A stretch of DNA of 64,000 bases from Iris pallida (Eukaryota; Streptophyta; Magnoliopsida; Asparagales; Iridaceae), in the NCBI GenBank assembly GCA_029216955.1, contig JANAVB010029819.1, positions 40,005,753 through 40,069,752 of the forward strand. The letters are read 5' to 3'. Position numbers and translations under genes: made by a program. Below, one piece after another: positions 49,481-61,176 of this stretch (its first letter is position 1; each line of letters begins with the position of its first letter). The notes beneath the pieces are model-generated. The model was not told the DNA's origin. It ran no database searches and saw only the letters and a program-made list of their open reading frames with translations.

Positions 49481-51138
49481 TGGTAGATAAAAGTGTCAAT
49501 GTGGGTATAGCATATGTATACAAGTGTAAAGAGTGTGGGAGTGGAAGGTGTCTTAGTTAAGGGTTCAAGTTATCAGGTGTTATAGTGATACTGTGTCACA
49601 GTTCAGAAAAAGAGGTATAAGAGAGTGAGTGCAGTAACATATAGGTATTATGAAATATACAGTGTACATACATAAAAAGGGGGTTAGTCTCAGGAAAACT
49701 GACAGCACAAGGGTTTTAGACATTGGAAAAGGGTTTAGTGAAGCTAACATTAACATATATATATTTGCACATAGCATGTCTATATGTATCTAACATAGGG
49801 GGAAAAATATAGGATATGGTGTGTGAGTTCATGAGACTGGACAGCAGGGTGTGTCTAGTTAACAGTGAATGGAAACTCAGTATTGCATACATATATCCAA
49901 TGAATCCAATTCTCAGTTCAAATAATGAAACCTAATTCCATTTTTAGATTTTATCTAGTAGTGAACATTCAGTTCACAGGTTATGCAACAAAACTTAGGT
50001 TAAAATATCCATTCCAACTCAGTTATACATTAAACATGTATCAAGAACATTGCATTATATATCAAAATCAGTTCGAACTTAACCAAAACCCAAAACTGAT
50101 CACCACAACGATTTCCAGATATTTGAACATGTATCACAGTCACCATTATAGGTTAAAACATATCAATTAAATTTTATTTACAAATTAAAACCTATTTCAA
50201 CTTAGTTATCATGGTATCAGTGGCATATATTCGAACTCCAAAATCTTTAATTCGAATACCATATCAATTAATCCAAAACTCGAATTCAAAAAACCAACCT
50301 ACTGAATTTCCTAGGAATTCAAATAACATAAAAAACACAAAATCAAACCGATAGGTAACCCAGGTTTTCACAGTTCGAGTATGTATCTGAAATTCATTTC
50401 GAAAACATCAAATTGAAACCTAATATCACATCCAAACCCAAATCAACTTGTACAGAGTGTCCCCCACATGTCAACGTGTCAGGGGGTTTGGTTCGCATCC
50501 ACAAACTGGATAGGAACATGTCCAGAACAATATAAAAACAGAGTGTATAGAACTGCCCAGACACAGCCTCGTGCGGGCGTGTCACAGGCTCGTGCACTCG
50601 ACACACGACACTAGTGTCCTCGTGCATGTGTCCCTGTGTTCACCCAGAGTAGGGACATGTATGAGTGTCTGCATCGTGTCTACGTGAGTCATGTCAAGAG
50701 TAATACGTGCATATCAGACACGTTTTTCTCGTGTGTGCAATGTAGTGTGATTCAGTGCAGTCGAGATTCCACCTCGAATACTGATCCATTTGGTCCTAAA
50801 CTTTAGGAGGTTAATGTCAGACATTGCCCCAACATCTACCTCAAAATTCTTGTGTCCACGTGTCCTGTGTTAGTAGAACTCAGTATTGAGCAGCAGGGCA
50901 TGTGCGCAGTGTATCGTGCAGCATATCCGTATCAATTTTCGACACAAAAATGATACGAACTTGTGCTCAGTGCATGGGAAATAAATAACACACATATAGG
51001 GCTATACATACATGAAATCGGTTTTGATAAAGTTGATTAAAACAGTGGCTTAGACATTTCATCAAACACTTGTTCACAAGCACTGATACATGAAACTATG
51101 GAAAGAAATTGAAAATTTGAATGAGTTTGATAGGTTTT

Positions 51139-51141
51139 ACC
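51139..51141 (-). promoter_or_regulatory. Splice donor in the E3 5' LTR
   Basis: Minus-strand CTCATTAG|GTAAAACC with the exon end at 51141, about 250 nt downstream of a TATTAAAT box (51386-51393). The equivalent in the 3' LTR is at 19003. Confidence 0.5.
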
Positions 51142-52155
51142 TAATGAGGGTGAAACCTCAATGTAGAGGCCTATGAATGAGAGCCTTCCTCCAACTTGCA
51201 ATGATTCTAAGCCCTTGAATCCTTGCTAGCTAGTCACCAATGATGTCCTCTACTGTTGAGAAGTCTAATGCAATTGGTTTTGTCCAATTTGGAGGAGAAA
51301 TGGAGAATTGGTGAAGGTTTGGAGAAGAACACAAGTAGGGTTCTTTGTAGAGATGAAAAAGAGGCAAGAAATTGTGAAGGGGTGATTTAATAGGGAGGGA
51401 ATGGGCTTGATGGCTGTGGTAAATGATTAGGGTTAGGGTTTTAGATGAGTGGCTAAGGTTTGTCCACTAATTTCTTGCTCAATCAAGGGCTCTCATCAAA
51501 AGTAGGTTTCTAACATAATATCTAACCAAAATATCTTCTAACGTAATATTTAAATATTAATCTAACTTAGTCATTAAGTCTCTAACCTTCTAACTAAGCT
51601 TCCATGAACATCATTAACATCTAGGTTAGGTCAAAACTAGGTTAGTCTCTAATAAAAATGGTTAGCACCACAATAATCAATCAAAATTCATTTTCATTAA
51701 AAAGTCCAAAATGACCAAAATACTCCTAGGCTAAAAAGTCACAATTAGTCATCCTAATCACATGGTTAGGTCTCCATGGTCATGGTTAGTCTCTAGGTCA
51801 TGCAGTCTCTAGGGTTGCACTAGTAAAACATCAAAATCACAAGTCATAGTTTTAAATAGATTATAAATCACCATAAATCATATCATGATTTAAATAACAT
51901 TATTAAATAATTAAAAATACAAAAGTTTAAAATAACCCTCATTTTAGAAACTGGGTGCTACATTTGTCATGGTTGGATCCACTATACTAGTCGGAGGCGA
52001 AGAGTATTAGAGCAGATATGTGATCAGTACCCTCCTCGCACGCATGGATCGACTATACTTATCATGGTTCGATCCACTATACTAGTCTATGCATCCATTT
52101 GGACAATATTATCGAATAAGTGTATCTATCTTTGTAGAATTATCTTCAAATAAAT

Positions 52156-55100
52156 ATGAATTACTATCTGCAGAATCGTTCGTGGATGTACAACCGTCAT
52201 CCTGATGACACGTGCGGTGTGCGGGATGAATTCATAGAGGCTGTACAACATTTCTTGCAGTTTTCCAAGGCGTTCCCTCAGTACATGGACGGTACCAAAA
52301 TTAAGTATCCATGTGTGAGATGTCGCAACTTGAAATATCATCCAGAAGTGGAAGTCACATATCATATATACTCGAAGGGTTTCAAGCCGAATTACTATCA
52401 GTGGTGCGCGCATAGAGAACTTGTGTCTTTAACGTCGGAGTATGAGCCTTATGTGGATGTCCACAACAACGCTGCTTACGACGATGGGTTGATGAACATG
52501 GTTTTTGATACTGCGGGGCCTAGTTTCGATCCGGACAATCATGATGCACCTGAGGAGGCACCGAATGTCGATGCTGCAAAGTTTATGGAGTTGCTAGAGA
52601 ATGCAAGGACTCTATTATACCCTGGTCGTGAGGATCATTCACCATTGGAGGTGGTCACAAGATTATTGAGCATCAAGTCCGATTTTAACATGTCGTAAGA
52701 TTGCTACAACCGACTTATGGAGTTGATTATAGAAATATTGCCCGAGGGTGCAAAGTTACCTAAAGACTTTTACCGGTCTAAGAGGATGGTGAGATCGCTC
52801 TAGATGGGATACAAGAAAATCGATGCATGTCGCAACAGGTGCATGTTGTATTACAAAGACGACAAGGATGAAGACGCCTGCAGATTTTGTGGTGCTGATC
52901 GCTACAAGGGTAGTGGTAGAGAAAAGTCTGTCGGTGCAAAGAAGCCTACAGATTCAATACACTACTTGTCGTTGATGTCGTGGTTGCAGTGGTTGTTTAT
53001 GGTAAAGGAAACTGCAGAAATATGAGTTGGCATAAGCAGGAATAGGCCGAATGAGTGTTGGATCACCCATCTGATGGAGAAGCATGGAAGCACTTTGATC
53101 GAGAGTATCCAGATTTTGCTTCTGATTTGCGTAATGTCAGATGGGTCTCTTCTCCGACGGTTTTATCCCATTCAGACTTCCCAGTATTCGTGTTGGCCTG
53201 TGATCGTCACTCTGTACAACCTATCGCCTTGGATGTGCGTCAAGTCTCCGTATATTTTCCTCACTGTTATTATCCCGGGTCCGAATAATCCGAAAAGGAA
53301 CATCGATGTGTATTTACAGCCATTGATTGATGAGTTGAATCAACTATGGGAAGTAGGTTCCAACACGTATGATGTTTCACGAAAATAAAATTTTCAAATG
53401 CGGGCAGCACTTATGTGGACCATTAACGACTTTTCAGCCTATGGAATGTTATCTGGATGGAGCACGCATAGTCGTCTTTTATGTCCATATTGCATGGTCC
53501 GCACTAAGGCTTTTCGTTTGAAACATGGAGGCAAACCATGCTTCTTCGATTGTCATCGACTATTCCTGTCGAAGGATTATCCGTACCAGAGGAACAAGAA
53601 TGCTTTTCGTACTAGCATTATGGAGAAGGCTAATCCACGGCCAAGGTGGCCCGGATACACGATATGGGAAGAGGTAAAAGATTTACCGAGAGCTATTGAT
53701 GGGAAGAGGTAAAAGATTTACCGAGAGCTATTGAAGAGCCTGCTAAGGGCTACAAGTGTGACAGATTTGGTCACACTCATAACTGGACAAAGAAGAGTAT
53801 ATTCTGGGATCTGCCATATTGGAGCACCAATTCGATTAGACATAACCTTGATGTCATACATATCGAGAAGAATATGTTTGACAACATAATTAATACTGTA
53901 ATAGACGTAAAGGGGAAGACGAAAGACAATCCAAAGGCTAGATTGGACTTGGAAGAAATATATAGACGTCATGCATTGCATTTGATAGAGGAGGGAAATG
54001 GGAAGTTGAAGCAGACTAAGGCAATTTTCTCACTGGAGAAAGAGGATAAAGTAAGACTTTTTAGGTGGATTCAAGGTCTAAAATTTCCAGAAGGGTATGT
54101 TTCGAACTTAAGAAGATGCGTCGACCTCAAGGAGAACAAACTGACAGGTATGAAGAGCCATGATTGTCACGTATTCATGGAAAGGTTAATTCTGATTGTA
54201 TTTTGGGAATCTTACCCCAGGTTGTTTGGGATCCATTGACCAAGCTTAGCATATTTTTCAGAGATCTTTATTCTACTAAGTTGTTCGTCGATCGTCTCGA
54301 AAAGCAGGAGAACGATATTGCGGTAACACTGTGCAAGCTCGAGAAGGTATTTCCTCCTGGATTCTTCGACTCCATGGAGCATTTGCCAATTTATCTTTTC
54401 TATGGGACACGTGTTGGTGGACCTGTCGGTTATCGGTGGATGTACCCGTTTGAGCGGCATTTGAACCACCTAAAGAGGAAGGTGAAAAACAAGGCTCGGG
54501 TCGAGGGTTCTATTTGTGAAGCCTATATTCTCTAGGAGATTACAAACTTCTGCTCGACGTATTTCAAACCTCATATTGCTACGAATAGAACGATGGCTCC
54601 AAGAAATGACGACGAATATCAAGAATCTAATGATGGAATACTGAAAGTATTCAATACGTCCGGAAAGCCTTCGAAAAAAATAAAGAAGAGATATTTGAAT
54701 GACGAAGAGCTAAGGGCTGCTCAGTTGTATATATTACTCAATAGCGACAAGGATGAAGTGGAGAAGCTAGATGGGTAAGTAATTAATGATGAGTTTACGT
54801 CATCTCAATGTAATATTATAAGCTAATATTATTGTACTAATCGGCGGTTGCTTCGTTGTTTTTCAGCACATATAATGATGAGTTATGGCCGGTTAGACCC
54901 TACCTAACAGACGGAGCATTACAATAAGAAATGAGATGTCATTTTCCTTCTTGGTGGAGCGAATATGTAAGCAGCTCGGTAATTACTGGTCTCTTATAAT
55001 GTAACTACGTAATAAATAACTTACTATCTCTTCTTTGGTATTCAGGTCGATCGTCTAATTTCATCCGAGATTGAATTAGTTAGAACTCTTGCCAAGGGAC

Positions 55101-55777
55101 CAATTATTGCTGTTAAAATATGGCCAAGTTACTGTGTGAATGGTTTTAGGTTCAAGTCGACAAATGCTCCGATCTGAGACAGCTTTCTGGATCTTGATTC
55201 CACGAAAAACAGTTGTCTGTGTATCAAATCTTCGAACTACAAAGACGTCGATCCAGGAAATAATTTCTTTGGCATCTTGTAAGAGATTGTAGAGTTGATA
55301 TATAATTATGGCAGAGAACCTGCAAAGATCGTGTTGTTCAAGTGTGAATGGTTCGATCCGATTGAAAATCAAGGTTGGAAAATTGACAAGCATGGTCTTG
55401 TGGATATAAACTACAAGCGTAGATATCAAGGCTATGAACCATTTGTCCTATCAACTTAGGCTCAGCTCGTGTACTTCACAGCTTATCCGAGACAGGGAGC
55501 AACAAAGTCTGACTGGTAGGAAGTATGTAAGACTAAAGGTAGAGATACTTTTGATATTGACGAAAAAGCTTATCAGGAGGACGAGCTACCTCTTGTAACC
55601 AATATTGTTGATGTGGACTCCACGGAAGTTACGCATTACACGACTAATATAAAAGATGTAGAATTATTCGAAGAGGAAGGTGAAGCTGACGAAGGCGAAG
55701 ATGAAAGTGAAGATGAGGAGGAAGAGGAAGATGAGGTCGAGGAAAACGAACAAGATGAATATTCTGAAGATGATTGA
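52156..55777 (+). pseudogene. CACTA transposase (TNP2-like), decayed
   Basis: TNP2-type proteins cut CACTA ends. The frame from 52156 shows the transposase-associated domain (RSWMYNRHPDD, IKYPCVRCRN, HIYSKGFKPNYYQW). After stops at 52696 and 52801 the Transposase_21 domain follows (MGYKKIDACRNRCMLYYKDD, RFCGADRY; then PGP...DVYLQPLIDELNQLW, AALMWTINDFSAYGMLSGWS, CPYC, KNMFDNIINTVIDVKGKTKD). Next come DUF4218-like sequence near 54240-54540 (LEKVFPPGFFDSMEHLPIYL, MYPFERHLNHLK) and DUF4216-like sequence near 55300-55530 (ILFKCEWFDP-like, GYEPFVLST). A very acidic tail ends at 55777. A GTAAGT...TTTTTCAG intron is likely at about 54775-54866. Several stops and frameshifts, one caused by a 35-bp tandem duplication at 53666-53735, make it non-functional. 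Confidence 0.9.
53666..53735 (+). repeat. 35-bp tandem duplication in the CACTA transposase
   Basis: GGGAAGAGGTAAAAG...GAGCTATTGA is present twice head to tail with one difference at the end. Its length is not a multiple of three, and it explains the frame change between the parts before and after it. Confidence 0.93.
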
Positions 55778-56063
55778 GAGAGATGTACTTTCATTTTCGT
55801 ATTATGTAGAGTTGGTTATTATCTAGTCTTGGTTACGATCTGAACTTAGATGTTTCTTGTAGAATATACTATCTGGACTTAGATGTTTCTTGTAGAATGT
55901 ACTATCTGAACTTAGATGTTTCTTGTCGAATATACTATCTGGACTTAGATGTTTCTTGTAAAATGTATCATCATATGTTATCTTGATTATTATCGTGTCT
56001 TTGTTGTACTTTCATATTTCTAGTCTCTATTATTTGTTGTATCATTATATGTTGTTATCAGGT

Positions 56064-57006
56064 ATGACAGGTCATCGCGGATCGTTCTGTATGTCCCGAC
56101 ATTGGGGAGGACGGGGTTCTCCTTCGGTACCTCCTACTGGTACTGGCAGAGGACGGGGTTCTCCTTCGGTACCTCCTACTGGTACTGGCAGAGGATGGGG
56201 TTCTCCTTCGGTACCTCCTACTGGTATCGGCTCTAGATCTTTGTCGCCGAGTAATCCTATGTATCGGACAGTACCTCTGCCTGCTACGACGCTACATGGC
56301 GTATCTCCTTGGACGAGTAGTTACAGGCCTGAGACTGCTCCCAAGTCTAGCATTTCTCCTGCTGATACGACTATAGAGACAGATGAGCAGATGGAGGAGG
56401 CTGAGCCGACGGCCGACCAATATCAAGTAGATGATGCATGCGCACCTCCGGAGGAGACGAGGACGGAGAACTGGGCCGACGGTACAAAGTAAGTATTTTG
56501 GTTTATCATTTTTCTGTGTTTATCATAAATTAACTTTTCTCATGAATATAATATGTATGTATAGATATCGTCCCACGTCGGTACAGAGACGACTAGGCCT
56601 TTTATTGAGGAATAATTATGGCGGTCCTTGGATAAACTACTCTGATGCTCCGGATGAGAGGAAGGCCTACTGGTTTGCGCGCTTCAAGATTAAAATATAT
56701 TTGCTTTTAACATAAATCATATAATTTATGTATATTATATATAATTGAAAAATATTTGGTTTGTACTCTTCTAGGCTATGTTTTTCTATCCACTGCACCG
56801 GGATGAGCTGATCGAGGGAGATGTTTCCTGTCGTCGCTGCTAAGCTGATCCGCGATGCTATTAATGATCAGAAGACTCGTAATTTTGCCGAAAAGTCGAT
56901 CCAAGGTTGCATCAACCCTGATCAGTGGACTGCGATGAAGGCTCGATTCGACAAGCCAAGGTACAAGGAAAAGTCTGAGAAGGCCAAGGCGGCTAGGAAG
57001 TAGGGA
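56064..57006 (+). pseudogene. CACTA second gene (Ptta/TNP1-like), truncated by element E2
   Basis: CACTA elements carry a second gene whose DNA-binding product acts on the subterminal repeats. The ATG at 56064 (MTGHRGSFCMSRHWGGRG) starts an exon with three 14-residue repeats (GRGSPSVPPTGT-type), an acidic segment and a GTAAGT donor at about 56490. After an ATGTATAG acceptor comes YRPTSVQRRLGLLLRNNYGG...YWFARFK. A third block (KTRNFAEKSIQGCINPDQW, RYKEKSEKAKAARK) resembles the Transposase_24/Ptta region. It needs a frame change near 56820 and meets a stop at 57001, just before E2 begins at 57023. The rest of the gene should lie beyond E2, outside the window. Confidence 0.75.
56109..56234 (+). 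repeat. 42-bp coding repeat, three units
   Basis: GGACGGGGTTCTCCTTCGGT plus CCTCCTACTGGTACTGGCAGA-type sequence is repeated three times in frame, near-identical between units, suggesting recent expansion. Confidence 0.93.
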
Positions 57007-57352
57007 TCAAAGTGGTGCGGTGTGTAAACCCCTTGATCATTTTTCGTTTCGTTTACTATCCCTTTTCTTGAATTAGTTCATTTAATTGACCAGGGCTCTT
57101 TACTTAAAATACCAATAAAGGAAAAGTAACTTCCTTTTATGCAAAAATATTATTTCTCTAGGGCTTTAATGTAAATTCGGTTCTTTTAAATTCAACAGAA
57201 GCTGTAGCCGTTGATAAACCCCTGTTTTGAGTTGATCTCAAATAACAGATTCAACCATTCCTATTAAGTTGGATAAGCCATAAGAAATTCAAATCATTTT
57301 TCTTTATCTATCCTTCCTATTGATCCTATCTAAACACTAGATATATAGGAAG

Positions 57353-57473
57353 ATGGCAACCGACTACAAATCCTTCCCACGAACCCTAAGCAGATCATCA
57401 TCCTTGCAAGCCTTGAGGATTCCTCATCTCAAGGCTGCCTACACGGTTGCAACCTGCAGGAATTCTTCGAGAG
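57353..57473 (+). other. LTR leader segment with 40-codon open frame and splice donor (E2 5' LTR)
   Basis: The ATG at 57353 (MATDYKSFPRTLSRSSS...) stays open to AGAG|GTAAGG at 57473/57474. The ATG is 5 nt after the TATATAG box, so it may be upstream of the true transcript start; translation is doubtful, while the donor is convincing. Confidence 0.5.
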
Positions 57474-60148
57474 GTAAGGGCTCAAAATCTCTCTCATTTG
57501 TAGTAAACCTTGGGTTAGGTTAGCAGCTTAGGCACCAAATCCATGTTTACAAATATTGCTTGATACATGATGTGATCTGTTATCTGTTCTTACCTTGTTT
57601 TGGTTGCATCCATTCTGAATAAATTCTTCGTAGAACCACTGATACCTTAGTCGAGTATCGTGCATTAGTGGCAGCAGCAACATCATGGAGAAGGGTATAT
57701 GGTCATGTCTCCAACCCTTGTATCTCCTCTATGATTTCAGAGTATTAGATCAGAGGTTTCTATAGGTCAATAAAAAGGGACAGGGCCGCTTTGTAACTCA
57801 TTAGCAACTTGGTACCATATTAATATTGCGGTGGCGCATATAATATCTTACTATCAGTTCGATACCGATGTTGTACTCGACCCTAGAATCAGATTTCCAT
57901 GGTAGACAATTGGTTTCATACTGGATACACATTCAGATCTGGTATCAAGTCTGACTCTAGTCATCGCATTTCGACTCTAGTAATGGGTAGACATCTTAGT
58001 ACCAGTCACAAACCAACATGATAATTTTTATAGAGTATCCGTCCATATACTGATACATTAGCCTTCTATCATCTATCATAAGTGACGAGGTAAGTTCAAG
58101 TAAGGGTACAAAGTCCTTGAGAAATAGGAAGGCATGATAGACGTAGAAGATGTGTGGATAGGAGTCGACCTGGCAGATACAGATGTCTGTATCTAAATAG
58201 TACGACCATGACAGATATGGGGTAAAACTCTAGAGGGGTACACTGATGTATATAGTAAGGGTGCTTCATCCTGTCACATACCAAACCACACGTGATGACA
58301 TCAGTGGTGTCTATTCGGTTAACGTGTCCGTTTACCAACCTTGTATCAGCTGTACGGGAAGTATCGGTTGGGGGTTGTCCCTTTTAGTATCCATCTATAT
58401 CCCAAAAACTTGGGCTCGAATGTGATGCGCAAGATAGGGAATATCTAATAGTAGTAGGTAGGTACCCAAGCGAGTTCAAATCTACAAGTGCATGGTGGAC
58501 CTGTGTATACCAGAGTATCAGTAAAATAGAAGAGTATCAAGGATTTGGGGGACATAAGTATGAGAAATATTGAGTAAACTAGGGTTCAAATACATACATG
58601 TAGATACCAGTATGCGAGAAAGGAGAAGGGGTCATGGTATATATGTGAACTTGCATATATAAGGGTTACCTAGTTGGTTCAGTAAAGGAATTGGAAACCA
58701 ACCTAGGTAAGTAACAGAGAGTACAACTTTAAGTTGAGGATTAGGCTATCCCACAATATAGTAGTATTAGATACTGCTGCTATAGGAAGCAGGTAAGGTA
58801 TCAGTTGGCCGAGTTGGGGAGTAGTCCAGTTGAGACTTGGTAGGGGCTAGATCGAACCCATTTTTGTACATGTGCCCAAGAACAGAGCAACTAGGACAGA
58901 CTCAATATTCTGAACCACATCTCTTAGATCAGATAATTGTATAAGATCTAGAATCGGTTGTCCCTGAGAGTATCATTGGGACATTCAGACGAGGTATCAG
59001 GAAAATAAGAATAGATATGCGGAGGATGAGGGACAGTGAGCCAGGAAAGGGAAAAACCTATTTGTGTAGTAGAGTATATATGGTACTACCTATATATCCC
59101 AATGAAAGAAGGGTTCCTACAGGGCCGAGCATGACAGCACTACCTGGGAAGGTGTTGGCAAGGGTGAGATAGACACCTAGGGCAGTATATACTAGTACTA
59201 CCTAAACAATAGAACTAGGGAAGTATGGAAAGAACCTACAGGTATCCCAGAGACTAAATTAAGTATCAAAGAATTCAAGTAAAGCATCAAAATCAATAGA
59301 AGACAGGACATGTAGATAGGAAGAGCCAAAAAAAAGCAATTACTGTGTGATAGTAGCTAAGGGAAGGAAAATTGTAGACAGTAGGTCTGATGTGCTTTGT
59401 GCACAGATTTGTGTTGTCGGGAGTATCGAGTTGGGATATCTACGAATAGTTCTGATGGTTATACTGGATAGAGAGGGTATTCTAGTATCAAGAAATAATA
59501 CATGTATATGTGATGCATAGAGAAATAAGTATGTATCCATCCAAGAGTATACTAATATATGAAGTCAAATTGGGGTATCCAAGGGTGATATTAATATAGG
59601 CCAGATAGGAATGGCATCCTAGGGACAAGCAGTAACTAGATATATGTGACATATAGATAGGTAAGATATGTGGCCAATGCCTAGTACAGTTAGAGGCTAG
59701 AACCAAGCAAAGATTATGAGATCCTTGAATACTAATCTATTATAAAACCCAGCTTGGCCTAGAAATAGACCTAGCGACTAGTAGTTATCTTATCATGGAT
59801 TACAATCGTGTTACGGATACTGTGAAATTCATAAACAGGTTACTAGAATCTCGATACGGATTTTGACCCGTATCTACAGCTCGGGACCACAGGCAAGTAT
59901 ACCTTGCCTTCAACTACATTTTTATTTACATGCATTACATTTCATTATCTAGTCTTTGATTTGATTGTGGACATGTGCTTTCATATGGTATACTAGTTGA
60001 GTTGATTCATTGACATGTAGACCTTGTTCACGTTTGGCCTTGTAGTTCACATTTGGAGTTATTCTCACCAGTACCTTGCTTGAGTCGTGTCATAGAACGA
60101 GTGCGTGTAGTTGAACTACTAAATCTTTATTATCGTTTTCTCAACCAG

Positions 60149-60405
60149 AAAGCCCACACACGGGATGAGGGTGTTGTTTTGTTCATTGGCACTAGAGAGT
60201 CCACACTCGGGACGAGGGTGTTTGTCTTGATCTGTTTACACGGTGAGTCCACACTCGGGAAAAGGGTATTGTCTTGTTCATTGGCACCAGAGAGTCCACA
60301 CTCGGAACGAGGGTGTTTGCCTTGAACTAACCAGAGAGTCCACACTCGGGATGAGGGTTAGTGATTAGTTTAAACCCGTGAGTCCACACTCGGGATGAGG
60401 GTTTG
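60149..60405. repeat. Minisatellite in E2 5' LTR (six units, inverted relative to E1)
   Basis: Core GTCCACACTCGGGACGAGGG with alternating spacers, the reverse complement of the arrays at 26215 and 31855. Confidence 0.93.
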
Positions 60406-60974
60406 GAATTCCATTGATCTCGTGTTCATTGTTCATCCAACAGTTCATTTATGCGTAGTGTTCTAGTGTCCGTGTTCATAGCCACTTGTTATGTTTCTGT
60501 CTTTCTTGCTTATTTCTTACGCATGATAAAACTGTTAGTTAGGTATGTTATATGTATCTTGCTAGTCCTCTGAGGACCTGATGATCTCTTCAGGTTTAGC
60601 CGAGTTTGAGTCAGGAGCAGACGAGCGGGTTTGAGTCAGCATCAGACCACGGTGCCTTGCAGTTGAGGTTATCTTTGATTAGCAGTTTGTACTCAGTTAG
60701 TTTATTCCATGTATTTCTTATTCCATCTAATGGTAGTGGATTTGTGTCCACCGGACGTGACTTGGTTCTGGGAAAACATTCAGTCTATATTCTTTATTGT
60801 TCAGTTTTATTGATATTTATTGGTCTCAGTTGATTCTTTAATATTCCATGGATGAGAAATAGACTGCCATGACTTGTGTATATTAGACAGCATTCTACTA
60901 CCGATACTGCGGCGTAGGCTGGGCTTGGACACGTCTTGTATCCGAAAAGCGGGTGCGGGTCGTGACAAGTTTTT

Positions 60975-60992
60975 TGGTGGCCCATGCAGGTC
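60975..60992 (+). promoter_or_regulatory. Candidate primer-binding site of E2
   Basis: TGGTGGCCCATGCAGGTC, 7 nt after the LTR end, identical to the E3 site at 25329-25346 and not complementary to tRNA-iMet. Confidence 0.55.
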
Positions 60993-61159
60993 AATGTTAA
61001 TCACTTTAGTTACATTAATGTACCGTCATGAGCCTGCAAATAGGACTGGACTCTTAGGATCTCATCCATATGTCTTGACTCATTATTAGTCTCTAATGCT
61101 TGATTTCATTAGATCCTTGGCTTGCATCCTGCTTGAAGTCCTTCATCAGCTAAAATGTT

Positions 61160-61173
61160 TTCTTTTCTTGTAG
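61160..61173 (+). promoter_or_regulatory. Candidate 3' splice acceptor before E2 gag
   Basis: TTTCTTTTCTTGTAG directly precedes TAAATGG, where ATGG opens gag. With the LTR donor at 57474 it would define a 3,700-nt intron. Confidence 0.55.
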
Positions 61174-61176
61174 TAA

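Larger units (their letters stand above)
57023..60967 (+). repeat. E2 5' LTR
   Basis: TGTAAACCCC...GGGTCGTGACA. A TATATAG box at 57342-57348, a leader and a GTAAGG donor (57474) lie within the first 450 bp, so U3 is short and R-U5 very long. Apart from the minisatellite at 60149-60405 I see nothing else in it. It is an inverted copy of the E1 LTRs. Confidence 0.93.
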
